Notes: generated from the sequence alone by a model not told the origin. A DNA stretch of 38,517 nt from SAR86 cluster bacterium (GCA_004212975.1 SHBF01000006.1:1-38517), one strand, 5' to 3'. Shown: positions 17,972 to 29,778, counted from the stretch's first letter. Numbers and translations: made by a program.

Positions 17972-20900
17972 TCAATTATTTATTTCTTGTAACGTGCTGT
18001 AAGTCCAATTGTCTTCTTTGCTTTTGAATGCATCGATAATTGCAAACGCGCCAAACATTGTTGTTGTACAGAAAATTTTGTTTCTTAAAGCACTTTGTCT
18101 AATTGATGCTGAATCTTCAATTGATTGTGAGCCTTCTGTTGTGTTGATCACCAAGTCAATATCATTATTAAGCAAGCTATCTACTACGTGAGGCCTTCCC
18201 TCAGTTACCTTGTTGATGGTTTTTACATCAAAGCCAAGTTTTTGAATATATTCGGAAGTTCCGGATGTTGCTACAATTTCAAATCCAGCATTTATTATTT
18301 CAGGTACAAATTTATCAAGATATTTTTTATCTGATGCCTTCACACTTATAAATACCACACCAGATCGTCTAAGAATCTTGTTAGCTCCTTTTTGAGCTTT
18401 TGCATATGCCTCACCAAAATTTGGACCAATGCCCATAACTTCACCTGTTGATTTCATTTCAGGACCAAGAATGGGATCGACATGAGGGAATTTATCAAAC
18501 GGCATCACAGCTTCTTTTACAAAAGAAAGATCTTTTGGAAGTTTTGAAGAAAATTTTTGTTGTATTAAACTTTTGCCTATCATTGCTTTGGAGGCTACTT
18601 TTGCAAGAGAGTGACCTATTGCTTTGGAAATAAAGGGAACGGTCCTTGATGCCCGAGGATTAACTTCAATAATAAAAACATTTTCGTCTTTGACAGCGTA
18701 TTGAATGTTCATTAATCCTATAACTTTTAATTCTTTTGCTATATCAATGGCTTGATCTTTCATGATGTCTTGTACTTTACTTGATAAGCTATAGGGCGGT
18801 AGAGAGCATGCGGAATCTCCAGAATGAATTCCAGCTTGTTCAATATGTTGTAATATCCCACCAATTTCAATATTTTTTCCATCTGATACAACATCTACAT
18901 CAACTTCAATAGCGTCTGTAAGATAACTATCTAAAAGAATAGGTTTACTATTAGAAACTTCTACTGCTTCATTTAAGTACTGATTTAGCTCTTTTAAATT
19001 ATTAACGAGTTGCATTGCCCTTCCACCTAATACATAAGATGGCCTTACAACAATTGGAAATCCAATTTCATCAGCTTTTGCAAGTGCTTCCTCAACATTT
19101 TTTGCAGTAGCATTTGAGGGCTGTTTTAAATTTAATTTATTTACTAATTCTTGAAATCTTTCTCTATCTTCGGACCTATCGATTGCATCAACGTTTGTGC
19201 CTAAAATATTTACTCCATTTTCAGATAAAATATCTGCGAGTTTCAAGGGTGTTTGGCCTCCAAACTGAATAATAACTCCTTCTGGTTTCTCAATATCAAT
19301 GATATCCAAGATCTTTTCTGAGGTGATTGGCTCAAAATACAGCCTATTAGAAACATCATAGTCAGTTGAAACAGTTTCAGGGTTACAATTCACCATTATT
19401 GATTCATATCCCTCTTCCTGCATCGCCATTGATGCATGAACGCAACAGTAATCAAACTCAATTCCTTGGCCAATTCTATTAGGGCCACTCCCAAGTACAA
19501 GAATTTTCTTATTTTCGGTAGGGTTGCTCTCACAACTGCCTCCATAAGACGAATACATGTAGCATGTTGATGTAGCAAATTCTGCTGCACAAGTATCAAC
19601 TCTTCTAAAAATTGGTATTACATTATTTTTTTTCCTGATTTGCCTTATTTTTGATTCATTTGTATCAAGCAACTCAGCTATTCTATTGTCAGAAAATCCT
19701 TTCTCTTTAACATTTTGTAAATACTCTTTGGATAGATTTGAAATATTATTTTCTTTTAACTCATCTTCAATATCAATTAATTCCTTAATTTGATCTAAGA
19801 ACCAATAATCGATTTTTGTCAGTGAATATATTTTGTTTAGATCCCAACCTTTTCTCATTGCATCAGCCACATAAAAAATTCTTTTTGGGCCTGGAATTGT
19901 TAACTCACTTTTTATTTCGTCATCTGATGGAAAAGATCCATTGTTTCTTAATGAGTTTAATCCGTTTAATCCTTCCTCCATACTACATAGAGCTTTTTGA
20001 AATGATTCTTGAAAGTTTGATCCAATAGACATCACCTCTCCAACTGACTTCATTTGTGTTGTAAGTTTTGGACTTGCTTGAGGAAACTTTTCAAAAGCAA
20101 ATTTAGGTATTTTTGTAACGATGTAGTCAATACTTGGTTCAAAAGATGCTGGGGTTAATCCTCCAGTAATATCATTCTTTAGTTCATCAAGGGTATAACC
20201 TACAGATAAAAGCGCTGCAACTTTTGCGATTGGAAATCCAGTTGCTTTTGATGCTAGAGCAGAAGACCTACTCACTCTTGGATTCATCTCGATTACAACC
20301 ATTTTTCCATTATCTGGATTAATTGCAAATTGAACATTTGACCCACCTGTATCTACACCGATTTCTCTTAAAATTTTAAAAGATGCATTCCTCATGATCT
20401 GATATTCTTTATCAGTAAGGGTCTGAGCAGGAGCTATGGTTGTTGAATCTCCAGTATGGATTCCCATAGGATCTAAGTTTTCGATTGAGCAAACGATTAT
20501 ACAATTATCCTCACAATCTCTGACAACTTCCATTTCGTACTCTTTCCATCCAATTAAAGACTCGTCAATTAAGAGTTCATTTGTTGGTGATAATTCGAGC
20601 CCTTTCTCACATATAGATTTAAACTCTGAGATGTTATAAGCAATCCCCCCGCCAGTTCCACCCATAGTGAATGAGGGTCTTATGATGCATGGAAATCCTA
20701 TTTTTTCTTGAACTTTTAACGCATCACTCATTGAATGAGCAATACCAGATACGGGTGTTTCCAAATTAATTGACTGCATAGTTTCATCAAAAAGTTGTCT
20801 ATCTTCAGCTTTATCAATTGCAGTTCTATTCGCCCCAATCAAGATAACATTATGTTTCTTAAGGACGCCTTTTTTATCTAAAGTTAAGGCGGTGTTTAAA

Positions 20901-21184
20901 GCAGTTTGTCCTCCCATAGTTGGTAAGATTGCATCTGGCTTTTCCTTCTCAATTATTTTTTCTACAGATTCCCAATGAATTGGTTCAATGTATGTTGCAT
21001 CAGCTAATAGTGGATCAGTCATTATAGTTGCGGGATTAGAATTTACTAAAATTACTCTAAATCCTTCTTCTTTGAGCGCTTTGCATGCTTGTGCACCAGA
21101 ATAATCAAATTCACATGCTTGCCCAATAATGATTGGACCCGCACCTATTATTAAAATTGAAGAAATATCTTTACGTTTTGGCAT
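17972..21184 (-). CDS. carB: Carbamoyl-phosphate synthase large subunit
   Basis: 1070 aa; duplicated ATP-grasp domains, [29 protein letters not shown]-terminal MGS-like domain. Confidence 0.98.
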   Translation of the reverse strand: MPKRKDISSILIIGAGPIIIGQACEFDYSGAQACKALKEEGFRVILVNSNPATIMTDPLLADATYIEPIHWESVEKIIEKEKPDAILPTMGGQTALNTALTLDKKGVLKKHNVILIGANRTAIDKAEDRQLFDETMQSINLETPVSGIAHSMSDALKVQEKIGFPCIIRPSFTMGGTGGGIAYNISEFKSICEKGLELSPTNELLIDESLIGWKEYEMEVVRDCEDNCIIVCSIENLDPMGIHTGDSTTIAPAQTLTDKEYQIMRNASFKILREIGVDTGGSNVQFAINPDNGKMVVIEMNPRVSRSSALASKATGFPIAKVAALLSVGYTLDELKNDITGGLTPASFEPSIDYIVTKIPKFAFEKFPQASPKLTTQMKSVGEVMSIGSNFQESFQKALCSMEEGLNGLNSLRNNGSFPSDDEIKSELTIPGPKRIFYVADAMRKGWDLNKIYSLTKIDYWFLDQIKELIDIEDELKENNISNLSKEYLQNVKEKGFSDNRIAELLDTNESKIRQIRKKNNVIPIFRRVDTCAAEFATSTCYMYSSYGGSCESNPTENKKILVLGSGPNRIGQGIEFDYCCVHASMAMQEEGYESIMVNCNPETVSTDYDVSNRLYFEPITSEKILDIIDIEKPEGVIIQFGGQTPLKLADILSENGVNILGTNVDAIDRSEDRERFQELVNKLNLKQPSNATAKNVEEALAKADEIGFPIVVRPSYVLGGRAMQLVNNLKELNQYLNEAVEVSNSKPILLDSYLTDAIEVDVDVVSDGKNIEIGGILQHIEQAGIHSGDSACSLPPYSLSSKVQDIMKDQAIDIAKELKVIGLMNIQYAVKDENVFIIEVNPRASRTVPFISKAIGHSLAKVASKAMIGKSLIQQKFSSKLPKDLSFVKEAVMPFDKFPHVDPILGPEMKSTGEVMGIGPNFGEAYAKAQKGANKILRRSGVVFISVKASDKKYLDKFVPEIINAGFEIVATSGTSEYIQKLGFDVKTINKVTEGRPHVVDSLLNNDIDLVINTTEGSQSIEDSASIRQSALRNKIFCTTTMFGAFAIIDAFKSKEDNWTYSTLQEINN

Positions 21185-22292
21185 ACTCTTTTACTATAGA
21201 ACTAAATTTTTCAAAAAGTATTTGTATCTCTTGAGGGCCAGGACTCGCCTCAGGATGTCCTTGGAAACTAAATGCTGGCCTATCAATAAATTCAATGCCT
21301 TGAAGTGATTTATCAAATAAAGATACATGAGTAACTTTAATATTTTTTGGTAAAGTGTTCTCATCTACTGCGAAGCCATGATTCTGGCTAGTAATAAAAA
21401 CATCTTTGGAAGCCATGTCTTGAACAGGGTGATTTGCTCCATGATGACCAAATTTCATTTTGTAAGTATTAGCTCCACCAGCAAGAGCTAATAATTGATG
21501 ACCAAGACAGATACCAAAAATTGGAGTCTTATTTTCAAGAAATTTTTTAATGTTTTCTATAGCATAATCACAAGGCTCAGGATCTCCCGGACCATTAGAT
21601 AAAAATATACCTTTTGGATTATATTTAATAATTTCTTCAAATGGAGTTTTGGCATTTACAACTTTTACAGATCCAACGTGCTCACATAAAAGTCTTAATA
21701 TATTCTCCTTAATACCATAGTCGTATGCTATTACAGGATATTCATCATTAAATTTATTATTCTCGGGCCAAACTCCCTCATTCCATTTATATTCTTTATC
21801 TGTGGAGACAACTTTTGCTAAATCCATTCCTTTTAGACCTTCAAATGCCTTTGCTTTTGCAACAGCTTCTTTATCAGAAATTACTGAAAGCGATGCAATA
21901 CAACAATTCATTGCTCCTTTTTCTCTTAAAATTGTTGTTATTTCCCTTGTATCAACGTCTGATATCCCTATAACTTCATTTTTTTTTAAAAATTCGCCTA
22001 AAGTGGATTTTGACCTCCAATTACTTGGTTTGTCACAAAAGTTTTTAACTACCATTCCTGAGGCATGAATAGTTTTTGATTCATTATCTTCCTTATTTAT
22101 ACCAGTATTTCCAATATGTGGATGTGTGAAAGTAATTATTTGTTTTTTGTATGAGGGATCTGTAACAATTTCTTGGTAGCCTGTCATAGATGTATTAAAT
22201 ACAAGCTCACCAACATCATATTTTTCTTTCCCAAACCCCTTTCCATGGAATACACTACCGTCTTCAAATGCTAATATGGCTTTGAATGACAT
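21171..22292 (-). CDS. carA: Carbamoyl-phosphate synthase small subunit
   Basis: 373 aa; [60 protein letters not shown]; overlaps carB by 14 bp. Confidence 0.97.
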   Translation of the reverse strand: MSFKAILAFEDGSVFHGKGFGKEKYDVGELVFNTSMTGYQEIVTDPSYKKQIITFTHPHIGNTGINKEDNESKTIHASGMVVKNFCDKPSNWRSKSTLGEFLKKNEVIGISDVDTREITTILREKGAMNCCIASLSVISDKEAVAKAKAFEGLKGMDLAKVVSTDKEYKWNEGVWPENNKFNDEYPVIAYDYGIKENILRLLCEHVGSVKVVNAKTPFEEIIKYNPKGIFLSNGPGDPEPCDYAIENIKKFLENKTPIFGICLGHQLLALAGGANTYKMKFGHHGANHPVQDMASKDVFITSQNHGFAVDENTLPKNIKVTHVSLFDKSLQGIEFIDRPAFSFQGHPEASPGPQEIQILFEKFSSIVKEYAKT

Positions 22293-22395
22293 TAGAATTG
22301 CACCTTGGAAAGGTTAAATTTAGAGAAAGTTTTATGGAGACTATTAAAAGAATTTTTTTGTTTTAATGAGCTAAAATTATAGGCTGACATTAAAA

Positions 22396-22423
22396 TTGTA
22401 CTTTATAGATTAAGTTATCTAAT
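22396..22423 (+). promoter_or_regulatory. Putative sigma70 promoter for map-glnD
   Basis: TTGTAC (22396-22401), 16-bp spacer, TCTAAT (22418-22423); map ATG at 22446. Confidence 0.35.
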
Positions 22424-22445
22424 GTCTATACAAAAATGAAAAAAA

Positions 22446-23213
22446 ATGAATATTTCGATAAAAAATTTTGAGGACATTGAAAAAATGAGAATAGCTGGCA
22501 AATTAGCGGCTGAAGTTCTTGAAATGATTACACCCTTTGTTAAACCTGGAGTTTCTACTGGTGAGCTTGATAAGCTTTGTTATGATCATATTGTTAATGT
22601 TCAAAACGCCATACCAGCAAATGTTGGGTACAAAGGATATGCGAAAACTATTTGCTCGAGCATAAATCAGGTTATTTGTCATGGCATACCTAACAATGAG
22701 AAATTTCTTAAAGATGGAGATATTCTTAATATTGATGTGACAGTTATAAAAGATGGGTGGCATGGAGATACATCAAAGATGTTTCTTGTTGGTAAGTGTG
22801 CTCCACATAACCAACGATTAGTTCAAATCACCAAAGAATGTCTTTACAAAGGTATCGAGGCTGTAAAACCAGGCGCATATCTTGGAGACATTGGAAATGC
22901 CATCCAAAAACATGCCGAAAGAAATTACTATAGTGTTGTTGAGGACTACTGCGGTCACGGTATCGGAAAAATTTATCATGAAGAACCTCAGATCCTTCAC
23001 TATGGAAAGCCTGGAACAGGTATACAGCTAAAAGAAGGCATGTGTTTCACTATAGAACCAATGATTAATCAAGGTAAAAAATACTGCAAAACTCTCAATG
23101 ATGGATGGACGGTAGAAACTAAAGATGGAAGAAACTCTGCTCAATGGGAGCATACCATTGCAGTGACCAAAACCGGTTCCGAAATTTTAACAAAAAGAAA
23201 TGACGAATTTTAA
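22446..23213 (+). CDS. map: Methionine aminopeptidase type I
   Basis: IKNFEDIEKMRIAGKLAAEVLEMI, DILNIDVTVIKDGWHGDTSKMF, CGHGIGKIYHEEPQILHYG, GMCFTIEPMI. Confidence 0.97.
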   Translation: MNISIKNFEDIEKMRIAGKLAAEVLEMITPFVKPGVSTGELDKLCYDHIVNVQNAIPANVGYKGYAKTICSSINQVICHGIPNNEKFLKDGDILNIDVTVIKDGWHGDTSKMFLVGKCAPHNQRLVQITKECLYKGIEAVKPGAYLGDIGNAIQKHAERNYYSVVEDYCGHGIGKIYHEEPQILHYGKPGTGIQLKEGMCFTIEPMINQGKKYCKTLNDGWTVETKDGRNSAQWEHTIAVTKTGSEILTKRNDEF

Positions 23214-25723
23214 TGAAAGATAAGGTTTCAAGAATTAATAATGAATTCTATAAAAACTTTCCAGAAATTTATTTAAAACCATCAAAGGTTAATAAATTTC
23301 TTAAGAAATATACCAACGAAGTTGAAAAAGAAATTAAAAATAAATTTCTAAAACTAAAACTTGATAAAAATTTCGTTATATATGCCAACGGGGGTTTTGG
23401 TAGAAAAGAAATTTTTCCAATATCTGATATTGACATATCAATTGTGGAAAAAAATAAACCAAAAGATTTTAAAAACCTTGAAGAATTTATTTCTTTTTTA
23501 TGGGATCAAGGATATAAGGTTGGTCATTCCGTTAGAACAATTTCAGACATTAAAAAAATATCAAAATCAGATTTAAAAGAATATACGTCTTATTTAACAA
23601 GGCGCCCTATCATCTCAACAAATGAAATGGATAAAAAAATTAATTATGCTTTATCAACAATTTGGACTAAAAATAATTTCTATAATGCAAAATATGTTGA
23701 GCAACAACAACGACATAGTGAATTTTTTTCGACAGCTTATAATTTAGAGCCTGATTTAAAAGAATCTCCTGGAACACTTAGAGATTTTCAATCTGCATTA
23801 TGGATTCTTCAGCATTGTTTTGATTTGAAATCAGTTAATGAAATTTCAAAGTCGAGAATATTCAATGGAGAGCTAAATAATGCAATTGATGCATATAACT
23901 TTATTAAATCTTTAAGATTTGCCACTAACATATCCACAAATAAAAATAGATTAGATTTTGAAGCTCAGATTGAAATCTCTAAAAAAGCAAAACTTGGTAA
24001 AAGAACTACAAAGAAGTCTGTAGAAATGATGATGAAAAAATTTTATGAAATGGCTTCTTCACTTTCATATTTCAATGAAATTGTTTACGAAAAATATAAT
24101 GAAAAGTATCCCAGAAAGAATTTTTTTAAAAAAATTGAAGGTATTCATAAATATAAAAATAAAATTGGTATTCAAAATATTAACCTTAAAAATAATAAAA
24201 GCTTGATATTTGAAATATTTATTGAAATTGGCAAGAGCAAAATTATAAATTCGATTGATACTGAAACTAAGTCTCTAATTAGGAAAAATATAAGTTTAAT
24301 TGATAAGGAGTTCAGAAGAAACGAGCACTATGCCAATCAATTTTTAGAAATACTCAAATCTAAATACAATCTATCCTCAATACTAAGAACAATGAAATCG
24401 TTAGGAGTGTTGCAAAATTATATTCCTGAGTTTGATAGTGTCATAGGTCAAATGCAATTTGATTTATTTCATGTTTACACAGTGGATGAACATACATTTA
24501 AAGTTGTCAGAAACATGAGGCAAATGAAATTAAATAAGCAACCTGGGTTTGAGTTAGAGCATGAATTAATAAATAAATTACCAAAAATAGAAATTCTGTA
24601 TATTGCAGGTTTATTTCATGATCTTGGCAAAGGCAAAGGAGGAAATCACTCAGAAATTGGTGCAAAATCAAGTTTCAGATTTGCAAAAAGACTAGGAATG
24701 TCTAATACAGATGCAAGTTTAATATCTTGGCTTGTTAAAAAACATCTAATAATGTCATCCATATCTCAAAAAAAAGATATTACCGATCCAAATACAGTTA
24801 GTGAATTTTTAGCAGAGGTTAAGCAAGATGAAAAACTTAACTATTTATATCTGCTTACAATCAATGATATTAGAGCAACAAATCCTGCATTATGGAATGG
24901 TTGGAAACATCAACTATTGCGAGATCTTTATTTACTTACAAGATCAAAGATTAATAAAAAGCCCTTAAAGGCATCTTCTCAAATATCTCTTGATAGACAA
25001 AAAAATGTTATTAATAATTTTAAAAATAAAGATGAAAAGCTGTTAATAAAGAAACATTTTAAAAATTTTGAAGACAGTTACTTCAATAAACATTCATCAG
25101 AGTCTCTTATATGGCAGTCAGAGTTAATTATAAAAAATAAAAATAATAAACTTATTGTTGGGTGTAAAAGAAAATTTGATAATCTAATAGAAATATTTGT
25201 AAAAGTTGAAGATTCACCAGGACTTTTCTATAAATTAGTGTGGATACTTGAGCATAGCGGTCTTGAAATAATAGATGCAAATATTTTTTCATCAGAGAGT
25301 AATAAACTTGCAGCAAATACTTTTATTACTAAATATTCTCGACATGATAGAACCCTTAACAAATCTGAGTTGATTGATCTTTGTTCAAAAATTGAAAAAA
25401 ATTTCAATAAAGAAGATGGGGTCTATGAAATGAAACTACTAAAGAAAAAAAATATGAGATTTGAAAAAAATATAAAAATTAATGAATCTATTAATTTTGA
25501 CAAAAATAGAAATTTAATTACTGTTGAAACAGTTGACAGTTCCGGTTTGCTAGCTAATATTGCAAAGGTATTTTTTGAAAATAAGGTTTCAATTCACTCT
25601 GCAAGAATTAATACTCTAGGTGAGAGAGTTGAAGATACTTTTGAAATTGAAAATTTCAACAAAAAACTGGTTCCGAATTATAAGATTAAAAAAATTGTTT
25701 CAAAATTAAAAAAAGTGGTTTAA
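23213..25723 (+). CDS. glnD: [Protein-PII] uridylyltransferase/uridylyl-removing enzyme
   Basis: 836 aa; GGFGRKEIFPISDIDISIV nucleotidyltransferase motif, HD motif GLFHDLGKGKGGNHSEIG, two C-terminal ACT-like regions. Start shares a base with the map stop (TAATG). Confidence 0.94.
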   Translation: MKDKVSRINNEFYKNFPEIYLKPSKVNKFLKKYTNEVEKEIKNKFLKLKLDKNFVIYANGGFGRKEIFPISDIDISIVEKNKPKDFKNLEEFISFLWDQGYKVGHSVRTISDIKKISKSDLKEYTSYLTRRPIISTNEMDKKINYALSTIWTKNNFYNAKYVEQQQRHSEFFSTAYNLEPDLKESPGTLRDFQSALWILQHCFDLKSVNEISKSRIFNGELNNAIDAYNFIKSLRFATNISTNKNRLDFEAQIEISKKAKLGKRTTKKSVEMMMKKFYEMASSLSYFNEIVYEKYNEKYPRKNFFKKIEGIHKYKNKIGIQNINLKNNKSLIFEIFIEIGKSKIINSIDTETKSLIRKNISLIDKEFRRNEHYANQFLEILKSKYNLSSILRTMKSLGVLQNYIPEFDSVIGQMQFDLFHVYTVDEHTFKVVRNMRQMKLNKQPGFELEHELINKLPKIEILYIAGLFHDLGKGKGGNHSEIGAKSSFRFAKRLGMSNTDASLISWLVKKHLIMSSISQKKDITDPNTVSEFLAEVKQDEKLNYLYLLTINDIRATNPALWNGWKHQLLRDLYLLTRSKINKKPLKASSQISLDRQKNVINNFKNKDEKLLIKKHFKNFEDSYFNKHSSESLIWQSELIIKNKNNKLIVGCKRKFDNLIEIFVKVEDSPGLFYKLVWILEHSGLEIIDANIFSSESNKLAANTFITKYSRHDRTLNKSELIDLCSKIEKNFNKEDGVYEMKLLKKKNMRFEKNIKINESINFDKNRNLITVETVDSSGLLANIAKVFFENKVSIHSARINTLGERVEDTFEIENFNKKLVPNYKIKKIVSKLKKVV

Positions 25724-25725
25724 AA

Positions 25726-26640
25726 ATGAAGATCCATGGAGAAGGTATTGCAACTATATCGGAGTCAGGTCAAATGCTTGATGTATATTTTCCAAATATA
25801 GAATTTGGTGAAAAAAAAACTGATTACAAAATCCTTCAAATTACATCAGGTACTCAAGAAATAATAAAACTTGAATGGACAAAGAATGATCTCGATAAAC
25901 CAATAAATAAAGTTTCTGACGCATATTTTAAACTGCATTTAATATCAAACAAATTTGTTTTGCCAAATACCATTAATTTAGATGGATTATTTGAATGCTT
26001 GCCAAATGTGGCATGGACAAACAAAGGACCTATTTCAATTTATGAAATAGAAGGCAAATTAAATGAGTCAAAATGTAGAAATAATGATTTATTTATCAGG
26101 TCACTAGATAAATTTCCATGTCTAACAGATTATATTATTCCTAAGAAAGTAAGGATTGCTGATGCAAGTAGAGTAAGGCTTGGAGCATACTTGAGTGAAG
26201 GGACAACAATTATGCATGAAGGTTTTGTGAACTTTAATGCGGGAACCCTTGGTAAAGCTATGATCGAAGGTAGGATATCTGCAGGAGTAATTATTGGCGA
26301 TAATTCTGATCTTGGTGGAGGCTCAAGCACAATGGGAACTTTATCAGGAGGGAATGATACTAAAATTTCTGTTGGTAAAAATTGTCTTTTAGGTGCAAAT
26401 TCTGGAATTGGGATTTCCCTAGGTGATAACTGCACAGTTGAGGCTGGACTATATGTTACTGCGGGTACTAAAATAAATGTTATTGAGAAGGATAATAATA
26501 AAGAGATTATTGTTAAGGCTAGAGAACTATCTGGTAAATCAAACCTTCTTTTAATGCGTGACTCATTATCTGGAAAAGTGGTTGCAAAAAATAACAAATC
26601 TAAATCTTCTTTAAATAAAATACTTCATAAAAATGATTAA
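25726..26640 (+). CDS. dapD: 2,3,4,5-tetrahydropyridine-2,6-dicarboxylate N-succinyltransferase
   Basis: 304 aa; VRIADASRVRLGAYLSEGTTIMHEGFVNFNAGTLG, left-handed beta-helix hexapeptides; next to dapE. Confidence 0.9.
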   Translation: MKIHGEGIATISESGQMLDVYFPNIEFGEKKTDYKILQITSGTQEIIKLEWTKNDLDKPINKVSDAYFKLHLISNKFVLPNTINLDGLFECLPNVAWTNKGPISIYEIEGKLNESKCRNNDLFIRSLDKFPCLTDYIIPKKVRIADASRVRLGAYLSEGTTIMHEGFVNFNAGTLGKAMIEGRISAGVIIGDNSDLGGGSSTMGTLSGGNDTKISVGKNCLLGANSGIGISLGDNCTVEAGLYVTAGTKINVIEKDNNKEIIVKARELSGKSNLLLMRDSLSGKVVAKNNKSKSSLNKILHKND

Positions 26641-27760
26641 GCTACTTCAAAGATTAATACGAATAAAGTCCATATCTCCATCTGATATGGGTTGCTTTGA
26701 TCTTATTGAGGATGAACTAAATAAACTTAATTTCAAATGCAAAAGAATTAATTATCAAAATGTTGAAAATCTATATGCAACTATAGGAAATTCTGGAAAG
26801 CTTTTTTGTTATTTAGGCCATACCGATGTTGTGCCTAGTGGGCCAGAAGATAAATGGAGCTATCCTCCCTTTTCAGCAACAATTGATGGAGATTTTCTAT
26901 ATGGTAGAGGCGCTGCAGATATGAAATCCTCAGTAGCTGCTTTTGTTGAAGCAGCAAAAGATTTTATTAATGCAAATGAAAAACTTAATTTTAAATTAGC
27001 TATCTTACTCACCTCAAATGAAGAAGGCACATCAAAAGATGGATTTATAGATAAAATTATTGAAAAAATGATTGAAGATAATGAAATTATTGATTTTTGT
27101 TTAGTTGGTGAGCCTACTTCAAGTGAAAAAGTTGCAGATTGTGCAAGAATTGGCAGACGAGGCTCCTTAGGTGGTTGCCTAAAAATTTTCGGCAAACAAG
27201 GACATGTTGCTTATCCTGAAAAAGTTATTAATCCAATATTATTATCAGGTGATTTAATTTCAAAATTAAAAAATAAGGTTTGGGATGATGGAAATGAAGC
27301 TTTTGATCCCACAAGTTTTCAGATATCTAACATAAGTTCAGGTACTGGAGCACATAACGTAGTTCCGGGTGAGCTAGAGTTAACATTTAATTTTAGATTT
27401 TCAACTGAGTCAACTGAAGATAGTCTCAAATTTGAATTTGAATCAATATTAAAAGATCTTGAATTAGATTATGAATTAAGCTGGGACTTAAATGGCAATC
27501 CTTACTATACGAAAGATAATTTTTTCAAAGATATTGTTTGTGATTCATCAGAGGAAATAACTGGATATAAACCCGAATTAAATGCAAAAGGTGGTACATC
27601 TGATGGTCGTTTTGTTGCAGCAATGAATACCGAAATTGTTGAACTTGGGCCTGTAAATAAATCTATTCATCAAATTGATGAGCGTGTGAGTGTTATTGAT
27701 CTATGGAAATTAAAAGATATTTACGAAAAGATATTAATTAATTTGAATCAAAGTCTTTAG
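26633..27760 (+). CDS. dapE: Succinyl-diaminopimelate desuccinylase
   Basis: 375 aa M20 peptidase; GHTDVVPSGPEDKWSYPPFSATIDGDFLYGRGAADMKS, GTSDGRF, GPVNKSIHQIDERV. Confidence 0.95.
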   Translation: MIKLLQRLIRIKSISPSDMGCFDLIEDELNKLNFKCKRINYQNVENLYATIGNSGKLFCYLGHTDVVPSGPEDKWSYPPFSATIDGDFLYGRGAADMKSSVAAFVEAAKDFINANEKLNFKLAILLTSNEEGTSKDGFIDKIIEKMIEDNEIIDFCLVGEPTSSEKVADCARIGRRGSLGGCLKIFGKQGHVAYPEKVINPILLSGDLISKLKNKVWDDGNEAFDPTSFQISNISSGTGAHNVVPGELELTFNFRFSTESTEDSLKFEFESILKDLELDYELSWDLNGNPYYTKDNFFKDIVCDSSEEITGYKPELNAKGGTSDGRFVAAMNTEIVELGPVNKSIHQIDERVSVIDLWKLKDIYEKILINLNQSL

Positions 27761-27866
27761 ATTTTTTCTTTCTATCATATTTTGTTTTATCTTTATGGGT
27801 TTTTGGTTTATGGAACTTATCCATATTCTTTTTAACAGGATCTTTTTTTCCTTTAGCTGGCGCCAT
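27738..27866 (-). CDS. Small Lys-rich hypothetical protein (42 aa), not in the supplied ORF track
   Basis: Manual translation: MAPAKGKKDPVKKNMDKFHKPKTHKDKTKYDRKKKSKDFDSN*. ATG overlaps the 3' end of the POT transporter gene by 14 bp; its 3' end overlaps dapE by 23 bp. Confidence 0.6.
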   Translation of the reverse strand: MAPAKGKKDPVKKNMDKFHKPKTHKDKTKYDRKKKSKDFDSN

Positions 27867-29328
27867 GCATTAACTTTTTAAGAATAGGATTTAATATAGC
27901 TAAAAATATTCCGCAACCAATTGCCATCAAACCAACATCAGTATAAACATCCATAAATGATTGTTTTTGAGTAAGATCAAATACATCATTTGATACTCCA
28001 GACGAGTCTGATGCTGTTGCTCTAGCAATTAATCCAGCAACATAATTTCCAGCTGCTGATGCAAAAAACCACATTCCCATCATAAACCCAACAATTCTTT
28101 GAGGTGATAATTTAGTCACTGATGACAATCCAACAGGAGATAAACATAACTCACCTAGGGTATGCAGAAGATAAATCAATATTATCCAAAAGACTCCTGT
28201 TTGAAGACCCTCAGATGATCTCATACCATAAACCAAAGCTAAAAAACCTAGTCCAACAAAAATAATACCGATTGAAAATTTAATTGGTGTGGATGGTTCC
28301 ATGTTTCTTTTTGCAAGTGCTATCCAAAGCATTGCAAATATTGGCGCTATAGTAAAAATAAAGCCAGCATTCAAAGATTGAAACATCGATGCTGGAACTT
28401 CCCAACCAAATATTACTCTGTTTACACCTCTATCTGTAAGAATATTTAAAGATGAGCCTGCTTGCTCAAAAAGCGCCCAAAAAATCAAAGAAAATAATAT
28501 TAATATCCCAACAACAATTAATCGATCTCTCTCATCAGGAGCACATCTAAATAGTGCATACAATAACCATGCTCCGATAAAAATAGCTCCAAAACCACCC
28601 AAAAGTTGACCAACTAGTTGCGAGTTTTGAACTAAAAACCAAGTAACCAAAACCATAAAAATACCTGAAATATAGGCCCAAGACTCATAGCTTATTCCAT
28701 TCATCTTTTGTAGATATTTATTTGATGGTGGCTCAGCAAGACCTTCCAGATATTTTTGGCCCCACAAGAAAATAATTAGCCCAAATAGCATTCCAATTCC
28801 TGCTGCACCAAATCCATACGCCCATCCCACTTGCTCTCCTAAATAACCGCATAAAAGAGTTGCAGTAAAAGCTCCTATATTTATACCCATATAAAAAATA
28901 GTAAAGCCTGAATCTCTTCTAGGATCACCCTCTTCATACAATGCTCCAACCATGGTAGATATATTAGGTTTTAAAAACCCTACGCCAGAAACTATTAAAG
29001 CAAGTGATAAGTAAAATATTTGCTCATTACTCTCAACTGTCATTCCTAAATGACCAAACACCAATAGTATCGCACCATAAGTAACTGCTTTTTTTGAACC
29101 TAAAATTTGATCAGCCAGCATACCACCAAAGACTGGCATGATATATACCAGGGAAGTATATGCTCCATAAATTAAATAACTTGTAGCGTCTGTGAACTCC
29201 CAATGCTTTGTTAAATACAATATTAGGAGAGCTCTCATACCATAATAGGAGAATCTTTCCCACATCTCTGTTGCAAAACATACAAACAAACCCTTTGGAT
29301 GTCCTAAAAAATCGGTTGTTGTATTCAT
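27853..29328 (-). CDS. POT/PTR family peptide MFS transporter
   Basis: 491 aa; GHPKGLFVCFATEMWERFSYYGMRALLILYL, FTIFYMGINIGAF, LLHTLGELCLSPVGLSSVTKLSP. Confidence 0.93.
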   Translation of the reverse strand: MNTTTDFLGHPKGLFVCFATEMWERFSYYGMRALLILYLTKHWEFTDATSYLIYGAYTSLVYIMPVFGGMLADQILGSKKAVTYGAILLVFGHLGMTVESNEQIFYLSLALIVSGVGFLKPNISTMVGALYEEGDPRRDSGFTIFYMGINIGAFTATLLCGYLGEQVGWAYGFGAAGIGMLFGLIIFLWGQKYLEGLAEPPSNKYLQKMNGISYESWAYISGIFMVLVTWFLVQNSQLVGQLLGGFGAIFIGAWLLYALFRCAPDERDRLIVVGILILFSLIFWALFEQAGSSLNILTDRGVNRVIFGWEVPASMFQSLNAGFIFTIAPIFAMLWIALAKRNMEPSTPIKFSIGIIFVGLGFLALVYGMRSSEGLQTGVFWIILIYLLHTLGELCLSPVGLSSVTKLSPQRIVGFMMGMWFFASAAGNYVAGLIARATASDSSGVSNDVFDLTQKQSFMDVYTDVGLMAIGCGIFLAILNPILKKLMHGAS

Positions 29329-29367
29329 ATCAATTTATTTTTTTTAATTATTTAGTACTATAACAAA

Positions 29368-29778
29368 ATGAATGATAAATCGTATATCGTATTTCCTATT
29401 AAAAGAATCGCTGCATCTGTATACGATTTATTTTTATTGTTAGGAGTTTGGTTTGCTGTTGGATCATTTGCTGTATGGATCAATGGAGGCATTATTCAGA
29501 TAAAATGGGTTGGACCATTACTTGTTATTTTGAGTACATGGATTTTTTATGGTTATTTCTGGATGAATGGTGGTAAGACATTAGGTATGGCTGTTTGGAA
29601 TTTTGAGATATATAGTACAGATGGTGGCGAAATAACATTGAAAAAAGTAAGTATTAGGTTTTTTTCTAATATTTTTACAATTTTATTAGCAGGACTGCCT
29701 TTAGCGTTAATATATTTCTCAAAAGATAATTTATCTTTGAGTGATTATTTATCTAAAACTTCTTATAAAAAAATTTAA
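29368..29778 (+). CDS. RDD family membrane protein
   Basis: 136 aa; KRIAASVYDLFLLLGVW, WMNGGKTLGMAVWNFEI, ISLRF-like segment. Confidence 0.75.
   Translation: MNDKSYIVFPIKRIAASVYDLFLLLGVWFAVGSFAVWINGGIIQIKWVGPLLVILSTWIFYGYFWMNGGKTLGMAVWNFEIYSTDGGEITLKKVSIRFFSNIFTILLAGLPLALIYFSKDNLSLSDYLSKTSYKKI

Noticed and set aside
23361-23576. 71-aa plus-strand ORF inside glnD in another frame
   Set aside because: Alternative-frame ORF in an A-rich gene; GlnD nucleotidyltransferase motifs occupy the region.
26130-26597. 155-aa minus-strand ORF antisense to dapD
   Set aside because: Mirror of the DapD hexapeptide-repeat codons; no recognisable family and no independent promoter or SD.
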